From JBOFSQ01 sp051651625 (GTDB lineage: Bacteria; Planctomycetota; Planctomycetia; Pirellulales; Thermoguttaceae): a DNA stretch of 24,848 nt. Location: assembly GCA_051651625.1 (NCBI GenBank), contig JBOFSQ010000098.1, positions 1 through 24,848 on the forward strand, given 5' to 3'. A program made the position numbers and the translations under genes. Positions 5,900-13,645 of the stretch are shown one piece after another (within the stretch, counting starts at the first letter, position 1; every line of letters begins with the position of its first letter). Under the pieces are notes generated by a model. That model had not been told where the DNA came from, searched no databases, and was given only the letters and a program-made list of their open reading frames with translations.

Positions 5900-6838
5900 T
5901 CAACTTCGTCGATTTTGTAAGAATTGTGCGTAGACTTCTAGCGTTTCGCGGGCTGGAGACGCAGCGAAAACTTGTAGCGCGTCGCACGCACGCTTGACAT
6001 TCGCCTCGGCCTCGCGCACCGCCTCATCTACACCAAGCAACGCCGGATACGTCAGCTTGTTGTGCTTACCGTCTTTGCGGAGACGTTTGCCGACAACCTT
6101 CTCGTCACCGACCCAATCGAGCACGTCGTCGGTAATCTGAAACGCAAGCCCAACGGCGCGACCGTAAGTGTGAAGCGATGCGTACTGCTCCGCTGTCGCC
6201 CCCGCGACGATCCCACCGAGTTCCAGCGACGCCCCGATCAGTGCGCCGGTCTTCCGGTCGTGAATCGTTTCCATCAGCGACTTGAGTTCATCTGGCGACC
6301 GTTCAACCGTTTCGGAAAGTACCGAAATGTCGTCGGCCTGTCCACCAACGAGCCACTCGCCGCCAACAGCCTTTCCAAGCACCGCCACCGCTGCCGCGAC
6401 GAGCGATGGCGGCTGGGTCGCCGCGAGAGTTTCAAATGCGAGTGCTTGCAGCGCGTCGCCAGCGAGGATCGCCATCGCCTCGCCAAATCGGATGTGACAC
6501 GTCGGCTGTCCGCGGCGAAGGTCGTCGTTGTCGAGTGCGGGGAGGTCGTCGTGAATTAGAGTGTAGGCGTGAATCATCTCAACAGCACACGCCGCCGGAA
6601 GTGCCGCCCTCCACGCCCCGCCACAGACTTCACACGCCAACAAAACAAGGAGCGGACGGAATCGCTTCCCCGGACTGGTGAGACTCGTTCGCATCGCCTC
6701 ACGCAACGCATCGGGGCAACCACTCCCCAACGCGGCAACGCGCCCGACGAGCATTTCGTCAACGGCGGCAACACGCTCACCAATCAAATGCGCTATCTCT
6801 GGACGAAAAAACGAGGCGGACGTTGTTTGCTCTGTCAT
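5900..6838 (-). CDS. ispA: Polyprenyl diphosphate synthase (FPP/GGPP type, IspA-like)
   Basis: The product has 312 residues; the ATG at 6838 follows GGAGA. It condenses IPP with allylic diphosphates to make farnesyl or geranylgeranyl diphosphate in the cytosol. Visible motifs are GKRFRPLLVLL (57-67), the first Asp-rich motif DDLPALDNDD (97-106, with the two-residue PA insertion of type II bacterial farnesyl synthases), GDALQALAFE (128-137), GGQADD (165-170), KTGALIGAS (196-204), the second Asp-rich motif QITDDVLD (234-241), and GKRLRKDGKHNKLTYPALLG (250-269). Length and motifs are normal for the family. FPP against GGPP specificity cannot be decided by eye. It is monocistronic in this window and faces the VWA gene. 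It could feed quinone, hopanoid or carotenoid synthesis. Confidence 0.92.
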   Translation of the reverse strand: MTEQTTSASFFRPEIAHLIGERVAAVDEMLVGRVAALGSGCPDALREAMRTSLTSPGKRFRPLLVLLACEVCGGAWRAALPAACAVEMIHAYTLIHDDLPALDNDDLRRGQPTCHIRFGEAMAILAGDALQALAFETLAATQPPSLVAAAVAVLGKAVGGEWLVGGQADDISVLSETVERSPDELKSLMETIHDRKTGALIGASLELGGIVAGATAEQYASLHTYGRAVGLAFQITDDVLDWVGDEKVVGKRLRKDGKHNKLTYPALLGVDEAVREAEANVKRACDALQVFAASPARETLEVYAQFLQNRRS

Positions 6839-6877
6839 TTTGAGTTTCTCCTATGTGCAAAGTGAGTTGGATGATTT

Positions 6878-6920
6878 CACTCGTTTACGCTTCGTGTTCT
6901 TATTCACTCGCTTACGCTTC
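6878..6920 (+). repeat. Tandem pair of CACTCGCTTACGCTTC-type repeats
   Basis: CACTCGTTTACGCTTC (6878-6893) and CACTCGCTTACGCTTC (6905-6920) are spaced 27 bases apart, with TCTTATT between them. They lie in the gap between the SDR gene and the polyprenyl synthase gene. Related clusters are at 9940, 19093 and 20192. Confidence 0.7.
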
Positions 6921-6945
6921 CCGCTCCGATTGTTGTGTGCTCTGA

Positions 6946-7749
6946 TTACACATACCGCGCAAGAATTGCATCGACGAGCCGTGGCGAGAGACGCTGCAAC
7001 ATGTCGAGTATTACAGCTTGGAAATACGGAATGATTCTGTGATTGCCGCGACGCATCGCACGAACGATTCGCGCCGCAACGTAGTCCGCAGAAACCATCT
7101 GGTGAACCGGCATTGTCGGAGCCGACGACGATTCCAAGAGAACGTCGAAGAACTCCGTTTGCGTCGTTCCGGGGCAGACGAGTAACACGTCGATCTTGTC
7201 GCGTGCAAGTTCGGCACGCAGCGACTCGGTTGCGCCAGTAACTGCGAATTTCGCCGCACCATACGCGCCGTAGTGCGGCACGCCACGCAGACCAACAATC
7301 GACGACAGATTCACCACCATCGGCTCACGCCCGCGACGCAGTATCGGAATCGCCCGCTGCGTAAGAAGCACGAGTGCGAAGTAGTTGACTTCCATCATTC
7401 GGCGGAGCGTAGTTTCGGCGGTCTGTTCGAGTAACGCCGTCGCACCTTGACCGGCGTTGTTGATCAAAATGTCGAGCCCGCCAAGTTCACGCTCGGCGAC
7501 GGCGAGTGCTTCAGCACGAACCGATTCTTCAGTGATGTCGCCGACGACGGTCAGTATTTTACGTTTTCCGTCGCGGTGGTCGCTCGACGCCGCTTCAACT
7601 TCGTCGATCAGCGACGCAAGTCTGTCGCCACGCCGCGCGACAACGACAAGCTCCGCACCTTCCTTCGCAAGTTGCAGAGTGAGCGCGCGGCCAATCCCCG
7701 ACGATGCGCCGGTGAGTAAGATACGTTTTGATGTGAGTGTACGTTTCAT
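6946..7749 (-). CDS. Classical short-chain dehydrogenase/reductase
   Basis: The product has 267 residues from the ATG at 7749. An upstream in-frame start at 7803 would add 18 basic residues and seems less likely. It is a Rossmann-fold NAD(P)H-dependent oxidoreductase: TGASSGIG (13-20), VVVARR (35-40, Arg favouring NADPH), GDIT (70-73), NNAG (97-100), the catalytic serine in NLSSI (S150), and Y163-x3-K167 in AYGAAKFAV. The next part, ESLRAEL...VLLVCPGTTQTEFF, is the usual substrate-side loop. A closing hydrophobic stretch (IIPYFQAVILDMLQRLSPRL) resembles the C-terminus of SDRs that act on fatty acyl or lipid substrates, but the substrate is unknown. It is not obviously coupled to neighbours; an inverted-repeat region lies upstream. 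Confidence 0.88.
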   Translation of the reverse strand: MKRTLTSKRILLTGASSGIGRALTLQLAKEGAELVVVARRGDRLASLIDEVEAASSDHRDGKRKILTVVGDITEESVRAEALAVAERELGGLDILINNAGQGATALLEQTAETTLRRMMEVNYFALVLLTQRAIPILRRGREPMVVNLSSIVGLRGVPHYGAYGAAKFAVTGATESLRAELARDKIDVLLVCPGTTQTEFFDVLLESSSAPTMPVHQMVSADYVAARIVRAMRRGNHRIIPYFQAVILDMLQRLSPRLVDAILARYV

Positions 7750-7831
7750 TGTGGGTAAGCGTTCACGGGTTTTACGTTTAAGAGCAGTTCTTTTTTCTAA
7801 CACGAAGGCACGAAGTACACGAAGAGGAGAG

Positions 7832-7910
7832 AACGCGGAACACGCGGAAAAACGGAAGACGCGGAATTCAGAACTTCCGCATCTTTCCGTCCTTCCGCGA
7901 TTTCCGCGTT
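7832..7910. repeat. Imperfect long hairpin of CGCGGAA-type words
   Basis: The 34-base arm at 7832-7865 (starting AACGCGGAACACGCGGAA) pairs with 7876-7910 (ending TTTCCGCGTT) with about six mismatches and one extra base, around a ten-base loop. Outer words AGGCACGAAG (7806 onward) and CTTCGTGCCTTTG (7928 onward) extend the symmetry. No gene lies in 7750-8035; a GAGGATCCTC palindrome is at about 7944. Its position between two co-directional minus-strand genes suits a terminator or transcript-processing structure. Confidence 0.55.
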
Positions 7911-8035
7911 AAAATTCTTCTCTGTGCCTTCGTGCCTTTGTATGAGGATCCTCAAAAAACTGAACAGATGTGAAAATTGGCATGTACTGCGGCGCGTGTG
8001 ATTGTTCTAGGGAACGGATAAATCTGTTCCCTACG

Positions 8036-8758
8036 TCAGCAAGATTCTAGTAGCGTAAGTGCGTTTGGTAGTGAGATCGTTCCTTCGTAGAGTGCGCGGC
8101 CTATGACGCACCCCGGAAGCTGCGCGTGGGCGAGACGTTTTATGTCGTCGAGTGTCGTAACGCCGCCAGACGCAATCACCGGAAGCGGTGCGACCGCCGT
8201 TCGCATTTCTGTCATCGCTTCGATGTTCGGGCCTTGCATCATGCCGTCGGTGGCGATGTCGGTGTAGATGATCCCCGCAAGCGGCGCGTCCGTCCACTGC
8301 GACGCAAGTTCCGTCGCCGATGTCGTACTCGCTTTCAGCCAACCTTCCGTCGCCACCATCCCGTTGCGCGCGTCGATGCCGAGGACGAGTCGCTGCGGAT
8401 AACGTTCACACTCACCGCGAAACCACGCCGGATTTTTGAGTGCCTGCGTACCGATGACGACACGCGCGACACCATCGTTGAGGTATGCAGCGATTGTCTC
8501 TTCGTCACGAATTCCGCCGCCGATCTCGCACGGAATATCGACCGCGCGAACTATCGCCGACACAACGTCACGGTGAAACGGTTTGCCGTCGCGCGCTCCG
8601 TCAAGATCAACGAGATGCAACATCCGCGCACCGAGCGAATGCCAGTGCTTCGCCATCGCAACCGGATTGTCACCAAAGACCGTTTCCTGATTATAATCAC
8701 CTTGTCGCAGACGCACGCAGCGTCCGCCACGCAGGTCAATCGCTACCCAAATGTCCAT
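8036..8758 (-). CDS. hisA: 1-(5-phosphoribosyl)-5-[(phosphoribosylamino)methylideneamino]imidazole-4-carboxamide isomerase (HisA)
   Basis: The product has 240 residues. The start is the ATG at 8758 with GGAGG five bases upstream; the TTG at 8770 would put this site inside the gene. HisA isomerises ProFAR to PRFAR, the fourth step of histidine synthesis, in the cytosol. The (beta/alpha)8 barrel shows Asp8 in VAIDLRGGRCVRL and Asp129 in VLGIDARNG, the two catalytic acids, plus LVDLDGARDG (49-58), EIGGGIRDEETI (78-89), YTDIATDGM and the phosphate-binding ASGGV and VIGRALYEG. The length is normal. The start overlaps the end of the upstream GNAT-like gene by 23 bases, so the two are cotranscribed and probably translationally coupled. 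No other his gene lies in the window. Confidence 0.95.
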   Translation of the reverse strand: MDIWVAIDLRGGRCVRLRQGDYNQETVFGDNPVAMAKHWHSLGARMLHLVDLDGARDGKPFHRDVVSAIVRAVDIPCEIGGGIRDEETIAAYLNDGVARVVIGTQALKNPAWFRGECERYPQRLVLGIDARNGMVATEGWLKASTTSATELASQWTDAPLAGIIYTDIATDGMMQGPNIEAMTEMRTAVAPLPVIASGGVTTLDDIKRLAHAQLPGCVIGRALYEGTISLPNALTLLESC

Positions 8759-9908
8759 CAATTCCTCCAATGTTTTTGTCGTACACGCGGTACGTCTTGT
8801 CTAAAATTGCGCCGCCTTTTTCGAGGCTGCCACGCGAAAAATTGTTCGACTCCAAGACCCACGAAAACTCCGCCTCTTTGATCCCCCACTCAAGAGCCTT
8901 CGGAACGAGGCCGTTGAGCAAAACCAAACCGAGTCCCAACATCTGGTACTCCGGCAAGACGTTGGTGCTGATGATTCGCATTTTTTTGATCAGATGTTTC
9001 TGCTTGATCAGTTTTCGCCAACCAAACGGAAAAAGTTTTCCGTCAATCTCTTTGATGCGCGGATTGTAATCTGGCAAACCAAACGACACGCCGACAACTT
9101 TCCCATCGACTTCCGCCGCGAGTGCGAGTTCGGGGACGATCAAAAACTTGAGGAAGAACGCTGTCTCTTTGACCTCGCGGTCACTCATCGGGACAAACCC
9201 CCAAGTATTCGTAAGCGCACGATTGTAGATGTGGAGAAACGTCTCGACTTCGCTCTGAAATCGACGTCTGTTCATCGGACGCACCACCGCGCCGGTCTTT
9301 TCTTGAATCATTTCGCACACCGAAAGCAACTTCTCTTGCACCTTCGGGAGCATCTCGATTTTTCCCCAGTATGCGTAGAGGTCTTGCGATTTTTCGAGAC
9401 CGAACTCCTCGAAGAGCCGCTGATAATACGGCGGGTTGTAGGTCATCATAAAGAACGGCGACGAGTGAAAACCGTCGATGAGAAGACCGAGCGTGTGGTT
9501 GAGCGACGGATTGACTGGCCCGCGAATCACGCTGCAACCTTTGCCGCAAAGCCAGTCGCCGGCGGCGGTGAAGAGTGCGGCGGCGGCTTCACTGTCGTCG
9601 CGCGACTCGAAGAATCCGAAGAACCCGACACCATCGTTGTATCGTTCGAGATGACCGCGATTGAGAATCGCCGCCACGCGCCCGACCGCTTCGCCGTCAC
9701 GAATCGCAACGAACGTTTGCACTTCGTTGTGGTCGTAAAACGGATGCCGTCCCGTGAGGCGCGAAACCCACGACGGATAATCGACGAGCGACTCCTGCTC
9801 AATCCGCAGCGGCGGAATCCAGAGCGGATCGCCTTTGTAGATCGACCAAGGAAGCTCCAAAAAGAGACGCCGCTCACGCGACGTTTTAGGTTGTATGATG
9901 GTTAACAT
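8736..9908 (-). CDS. GNAT-like acyltransferase family protein
   Basis: The product has 390 residues. It has a tandem layout: an N-terminal half with FVAIRDGEAVGRVAAI, the beta-strand part of an acetyltransferase fold, and a C-terminal half with LAAEVDGKVVGVSFGLPDYN followed by STNVLPEYQMLGLGLVLLNG. The latter resembles the acetyl-CoA-binding motif (Q/R-x-x-G-x-G) and a following helix, and then VLESNNFSRGSLEKGGAILD is the typical GNAT end. Proteins of this kind (WSIYKGDPLWIPPL, NHTLGLLIDGF, PYY..L...G) are widespread in planctomycetes and proteobacteria as uncharacterised GNAT-like proteins; no substrate is known to me. The gene overlaps hisA by 23 bases. The ATG at 9908 has only a weak ribosome binding site. 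Confidence 0.75.
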   Translation of the reverse strand: MLTIIQPKTSRERRLFLELPWSIYKGDPLWIPPLRIEQESLVDYPSWVSRLTGRHPFYDHNEVQTFVAIRDGEAVGRVAAILNRGHLERYNDGVGFFGFFESRDDSEAAAALFTAAGDWLCGKGCSVIRGPVNPSLNHTLGLLIDGFHSSPFFMMTYNPPYYQRLFEEFGLEKSQDLYAYWGKIEMLPKVQEKLLSVCEMIQEKTGAVVRPMNRRRFQSEVETFLHIYNRALTNTWGFVPMSDREVKETAFFLKFLIVPELALAAEVDGKVVGVSFGLPDYNPRIKEIDGKLFPFGWRKLIKQKHLIKKMRIISTNVLPEYQMLGLGLVLLNGLVPKALEWGIKEAEFSWVLESNNFSRGSLEKGGAILDKTYRVYDKNIGGIDGHLGSD

Positions 9909-9939
9909 GTTCTGTTCCGTTGTGTTCCGATTGTTCGGG

Positions 9940-9982
9940 CACTCGCTTACGCTTCGCGTTCTTATTCACTCGCTTACGCTTC
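9940..9982 (+). repeat. Tandem pair of CACTCGCTTACGCTTC repeats
   Basis: Two perfect 16-base copies at 9940-9955 and 9967-9982 are spaced 27 bases apart. The unit is CACTCGCTTACGCTTC followed by a spacer ending CTTATT. They occupy the 94-base gap between the AAA/nuclease gene and the GNAT-like gene. Confidence 0.75.
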
Positions 9983-10002
9983 GTATTCTTGTTCGGGGCG
10001 GG

Positions 10003-11562
10003 TTACACCATCACCGAAAAGATTTTTTTGCCGTGTACGTCGAGCCATTCGGTTTTGCCTTCGTGTTCGCGGTTGAAGTCTTTGTTGAAGTTGAACGTGA
10101 GCAAGTAGCCAGTGTCGAGTTTTTGCGAGTCAAGATAGTCCGCAAGCTGCGCGTACCCTTCTTCGAGTTTGCTTTCGCCGTACCAGATTTTCAGCTCTAT
10201 CACAAACTTTTCGTTGCCGAAAGTAATCACGATGTCCATTCGGCGGTCACGCCTAGTTTCCGGTTCGACGAAGTAAAACCCCTCGCCGTTTATGATCGGT
10301 TTCAAAAAACACAAGAACAGAAGTCGCCCTTCGCGTTCGATAAACTTTCGGTCACGTTCACGATGCTCGCTGTGCATAAACTCTGCAAACTTCGTCAGCA
10401 CGAGTTCCAAGTCTAGTCTGCCACCAACGACATACTTGTTGCTATACCTGCCAACGTTGACCGCACGGCGACTCGTCTCTTCCTTGGAAATCAAGTAATC
10501 GTAAATCGCAATCTCAAAAATTTTGTTGGCGACGACAACTTTACCGTTGCGATTGGACAAGACACAAAACGTTGTCCCAAGTTCTATTCCAGCACTGTAA
10601 GCGTTGTACGAAACCTCTTGGTACTCCAGCAAAATTGTTCGGAGAATCTCGGCAAATTCCGGATAGTGTTCGACGTTCTTGAACAGGTCGTCAAAGAGCG
10701 TATTTTTTACTTCGAGCAGACGTTTTATCGCTACTTCGATACCTGAGAACGTCCAATTTTTGTCTAAATCTTCATCAATCGTTTTGCACAGTTTGCTCAC
10801 CAAAAACGGATAACCGCTCGTGTAACGGTAAAGTTCGTTTGCGATCTCCGCGATGTTCATTCCGGTTTGGTGGTCGTTTTCGTAATCGACGAGCATCGTT
10901 GTAATCTCGTCGGGATTGAACGACATGTCAACCTTGAAGTCAGCCGCGATGTTCCACGGCGAGTTGAACTTTTTCTCCGCATCGGGGCGGAGTTTGAGTT
11001 TCAAGTTTTTCACGTCGTAGACGCCAGCGAGAATGACGCTGTGAAAAGTCGTGTCGCTACCGTCGTTTGCATCCAAGTATTTGTTGCGAAGCATCCCGAT
11101 GAAATACAGGAAAAGCTGGTTGTTGCTGCTCTTGTCAACTTCGTCGATCATCACGACGATTTTTTTGTCAACGCTTTCGCAAAGTGTTGTGATCTTTTGT
11201 CCCAACTGCTCGACGAGTTCAATCGCATCGCTGCCGCGATTCCATTCGTCAACAACTTCTTGGGCGACGCCTTCTCGCGTTAACTCGCGTGACAAGAGCA
11301 TGACGAACGATCTCGCAAACTCGTTCATTGTCGAAAACGAATCGCCAATCGCCTCAAAACTCGTCTTGAGAACGATGTAACGCCCTGCAATCGCTCTCTT
11401 GAGCAGACTGAACGTCGTCGTCTTGCCGTATTGCCGACCGCGATTAATGGTAAAGTATTTGCCCTTGTGGACAAGTTCTTCGATCTGCTGCAACTTGTTT
11501 GAGATGTCAACCATGTAGTGTTTGCGCGGTACGCAAAGACCGGTTGTGTTAAACTCTTTCAT
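10003..11562 (-). CDS. AAA-like ATPase fused to a C-terminal PD-(D/E)XK nuclease domain
   Basis: The start is the ATG at 11562, with GAGGT five to six bases upstream; the frame is open further but without a signal. The product has 519 residues. The ATPase has Walker A RGRQYGKTTT (G42...G46-K47-T48) and Walker B KKIVVMIDEVDK (Asp140, Glu141). The middle part (GYPFLVSKLCK, NPDEI) is a helical winged-helix-like region. The C-terminus carries a PD-(D/E)XK core: D443 in RRMDIVITF, E456-L-K458 in FVIELKIW and Q472 in YAQLADYL. This architecture belongs to the large AAA-ATPase-like/PDDEXK_9 (DUF1703) group, best known from gut and host-associated bacteria; its function is unproven, and defence or mobile-element roles are suspected. 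The start overlaps the end of the GalU-like gene by 14 bases, so it is the last gene of that operon. Confidence 0.85.
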   Translation of the reverse strand: MKEFNTTGLCVPRKHYMVDISNKLQQIEELVHKGKYFTINRGRQYGKTTTFSLLKRAIAGRYIVLKTSFEAIGDSFSTMNEFARSFVMLLSRELTREGVAQEVVDEWNRGSDAIELVEQLGQKITTLCESVDKKIVVMIDEVDKSSNNQLFLYFIGMLRNKYLDANDGSDTTFHSVILAGVYDVKNLKLKLRPDAEKKFNSPWNIAADFKVDMSFNPDEITTMLVDYENDHQTGMNIAEIANELYRYTSGYPFLVSKLCKTIDEDLDKNWTFSGIEVAIKRLLEVKNTLFDDLFKNVEHYPEFAEILRTILLEYQEVSYNAYSAGIELGTTFCVLSNRNGKVVVANKIFEIAIYDYLISKEETSRRAVNVGRYSNKYVVGGRLDLELVLTKFAEFMHSEHRERDRKFIEREGRLLFLCFLKPIINGEGFYFVEPETRRDRRMDIVITFGNEKFVIELKIWYGESKLEEGYAQLADYLDSQKLDTGYLLTFNFNKDFNREHEGKTEWLDVHGKKIFSVMV

Positions 11563-12430
11563 CTGTGACCTCGTTTGTGTGACTGGGGTTTGGAGTGAAC
11601 GCCTGAAACGCGCGGAAGTAGTTTTCAAACGAGCCGATGTCGTAGCGTGCGGTGGTTTTGGGGAGCGTGATTCCTAACGCGCGGTGGCCAGATTGGAGCA
11701 TCAGGCGGATCGCGTCGGTGAGTTGGATGTCGGTGTTGATTCCCGGTTCGGTCTTGCGTAGAAACTCAAATATCGTCGGCGCGAAGACGTAACGTGCGGC
11801 AACAGCGAGACGACTCGGCGCAGAACTCGGCGACGGTTTTTCAACGATGTCGGCGAGTTCAAAGACGCGGTCGTTTATCCACGTTCCGGGCGTTGCGATT
11901 CCGTACTGCGAGACTTCTTGCGGTTCAACGGTGTCGAACGCAATTACAGCACCGAGCGGCGACGGCGAGTTGTGAAACGTCTCGATCATTTCGCTGACGA
12001 TTGTTGCGTGTTTTTGCGGTGTACCGAGGAGCGTGTCGCCGAGTGCGACGACGAACGACTCGCCGCGCACGAACGACTCCGCACACAAAACGGCGTGACC
12101 GAGACCGAGCGGGATTCGCTGCCGTGTGAAAAAGTACGTTGCGTTTTCGCGTTCAAACTCTAGTTCGGCGAGTTCTTCTTCGCGTCCGCGTTTGCGTAGA
12201 TAATTGATGAGGTCGATGTTGATGTCGAAGTGGTCTTCGATTGCGGTCTTGTTTGCACCGGTGACGAAGAGGTGCGTCGTCACGCCGGAGCGATTCAGTT
12301 CCTCGACGACGTGCTGCACGACCGGACGCGATCCGACGGGCAACATCTCCTTCGGCTGACTCTTCGTCAGCGGCAAAAGCGAAGTCCCCCGCCCCGCGAC
12401 CGGAATTACGGAAATTGTGGTGTTTGGCAT
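11549..12430 (-). CDS. UTP-glucose-1-phosphate uridylyltransferase-like nucleotidyltransferase
   Basis: The product has 293 residues from the ATG at 12430. A GTG at 12469 would overlap the preceding stop as GTGA, but the extra residues (MNGMSADFADSHK) look non-coding. Overall it is GalU-like: KSQPKEMLPV (23-32), VVEELNRSG, FVTGANKTAIEDHFD (55-69), PLGLGHAVLCAESF (107-120), SQYGIA and VEKPSPSSAPS. Two signature positions deviate. The nucleotide-binding loop reads AGRGTSLLPLTK, with Ser17 where GalU has the phosphate-contacting Arg of G-x-G-T-R, and the GDD/GDN metal site reads LGDTLLG (131-133). Activity or nucleotide preference may therefore differ from GalU. Neighbours are a Tat TIM-barrel protein upstream and the AAA/nuclease fusion downstream (14-base overlap). 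Confidence 0.82.
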   Translation of the reverse strand: MPNTTISVIPVAGRGTSLLPLTKSQPKEMLPVGSRPVVQHVVEELNRSGVTTHLFVTGANKTAIEDHFDINIDLINYLRKRGREEELAELEFERENATYFFTRQRIPLGLGHAVLCAESFVRGESFVVALGDTLLGTPQKHATIVSEMIETFHNSPSPLGAVIAFDTVEPQEVSQYGIATPGTWINDRVFELADIVEKPSPSSAPSRLAVAARYVFAPTIFEFLRKTEPGINTDIQLTDAIRLMLQSGHRALGITLPKTTARYDIGSFENYFRAFQAFTPNPSHTNEVTDERV

Positions 12431-12465
12431 TTTGTGTGAATCTGCGAAATCAGCGGACATTCCGT

Positions 12466-13392
12466 TCACGCCCCAAAAATCTTTCGTGTAGTCGCCGCAC
12501 TTTTTGCGAAGACTTCGGCGGCTTTCATTGTTTGTGGTGTACCGTTTTCGGGAGCCTGTTCGAGGACGATGTGAGGTTGCGTCTTGAGTTGCTTCGCAAC
12601 AACAGCGGCGACGCGCGGATAATCAATGTCGTCGGTGTGAGCGAAAAGCTCGGTCCAAACGCCGTCTTTCGATTGACGCAGGTGAAACTCGCGGACGCGG
12701 TCGCCGTACAACTTGGCGTGGTCGTAAGCCGCCACTGCCGAATTGCCACACGCACGAAACGACCAGTGAACGTCAAAACAGAGGCCGACATTTTGCGGAT
12801 CAGTCCCGCAGAGAAGGTGATGAAACTCGCGTCCGCCGTTGCCAAGTTCTGTAGTGTGATAATGGAACGTGAGCGCAACGCCGTTGCCGCGCATCGTCTC
12901 GCCAGCACGATTAAACAACTGCGATTGCAAAACAAGTTCGTCGTCGGACTTCCCTTCTTTCGCCGCCGGATTGATGACGACAACTTTCGTCCCAAACTCC
13001 GCCGCACGCTTCGACGCTGCAATGACACGTTCAAACTCGGCGTCGCACGCATTCTTGTCGTGAAAGTTTGCACTCATATAGATCGACCGCATCTCCATCG
13101 CGTTCTTCTTGAGCGCGGTGCCGTAAAACTCGGCGTCGGCGACGGTGCCGACCATCGCCTCAAGACCGTCGATCTCCGCCGACTTCATCTCTTGCAAACA
13201 TCGGTCTAGCTCCTTCACGAAGTCGATTCCGTCGCGGGAATAGAACGCACCCGCCGTGTACTGATTGACCGCAACGTGCAAACGGTTCGCATCGTTTGCC
13301 GCACTCACTTGCGACGCACTGCCGCCCATCACCGCCGCAGCCGCCACCGAACCAGCCGCCGCCCGCAAAAACTCTCTTCGTTCGATTTGCAT
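12466..13392 (-). CDS. Tat-exported sugar phosphate isomerase/epimerase-like TIM-barrel protein
   Basis: The product has 308 residues from the ATG at 13392, which has AAGGAG seven bases upstream. It starts MQIERREFLRAAAGSVAAAA, a twin-arginine signal (R5-R6-x-F-L) followed by a hydrophobic Ala/Gly stretch and a VSAAND cleavage region, so it should be folded before export. The body is an AP_endonuc_2/xylose-isomerase-like barrel: VAVNQYTAG, KSAEIDGLEAMVG, RSIYMSANFHD, ALTFHYHTTEL, VGLCFDVHWSFRAC, REFHLRQSKDGVW and the closing HIVLEQAP. The metal-binding His, Asp and Glu of the family appear in FHYH, FDVHW, REFHLR and VLEQ. Planctomycetes encode many such secreted isomerase-like proteins; the substrate is unknown. 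It is the first gene of an operon with the GalU-like gene. Confidence 0.85.
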   Translation of the reverse strand: MQIERREFLRAAAGSVAAAAVMGGSASQVSAANDANRLHVAVNQYTAGAFYSRDGIDFVKELDRCLQEMKSAEIDGLEAMVGTVADAEFYGTALKKNAMEMRSIYMSANFHDKNACDAEFERVIAASKRAAEFGTKVVVINPAAKEGKSDDELVLQSQLFNRAGETMRGNGVALTFHYHTTELGNGGREFHHLLCGTDPQNVGLCFDVHWSFRACGNSAVAAYDHAKLYGDRVREFHLRQSKDGVWTELFAHTDDIDYPRVAAVVAKQLKTQPHIVLEQAPENGTPQTMKAAEVFAKSAATTRKIFGA

Positions 13393-13435
13393 TGTGTTTC
13401 TCCTTGCTGTAGACCAATACCCAAAAACCGTGTGA

Positions 13436-13463
13436 ATTGTCACGCACAGCCTTCAAGTGTCAA
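13436..13463 (-). promoter_or_regulatory. Sigma-70-type promoter for the TIM-barrel operon
   Basis: On the minus strand TTGACA (13463-13458) is followed after 16 bases by GACAAT (13441-13436), four of six consensus bases. The expected start is about 37 bases before the AAGGAG/ATG of the TIM-barrel gene at 13392. The -35 is perfect; the -10 is weak. Confidence 0.45.
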
Positions 13464-13518
13464 GGGGCGGCGCACGCACCCGAAAATTCTCGGTGCTCCA
13501 GCCGCTCCCGTTTCATTA

Positions 13519-13547
13519 CTGGCAATTCCAACCGACTTTGGTATACT
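13519..13547 (+). promoter_or_regulatory. Sigma-70-type promoter upstream of the squalene-oxidase-repeat gene
   Basis: CTGGCA (13519-13524), a 17-base spacer and TATACT (13542-13547) form a good promoter. A transcript starting near 13554 would carry the whole palindromic repeat at 13555-13618 in its leader before the ATG at 13646. Confidence 0.55.
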
Positions 13548-13554
13548 AGCCCCG

Positions 13555-13618
13555 CTCGGAAACTTACACCCGCACTGCGGTTCGGCATAGCCGAACCCTC
13601 CATTCGGCTATGCCGAAC
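13555..13618. mobile_element. Palindromic interspersed element, copy A (partial)
   Basis: The element starts CTCGGAAACTTACACCCGCA, then GGTTCGGCATAGCCGAACC (13579-13597), CTCC, and the inverted partner TTCGGCTATGCCGAA (13603-13617). Compared with copy C it has a shortened centre and no right end. It shares the GGAAACTTRCACCC shoulder with copies C and D. Confidence 0.7.
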
Positions 13619-13645
13619 GACGAAACTCTCGCCACACTGCCCGCA

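Noticed and set aside
12415..13209. Plus-strand open frame opposite the Tat TIM-barrel gene
   Set aside because: It has no ribosome binding site or family pattern; the opposite strand has a Tat signal, an AAGGAG site and barrel motifs.
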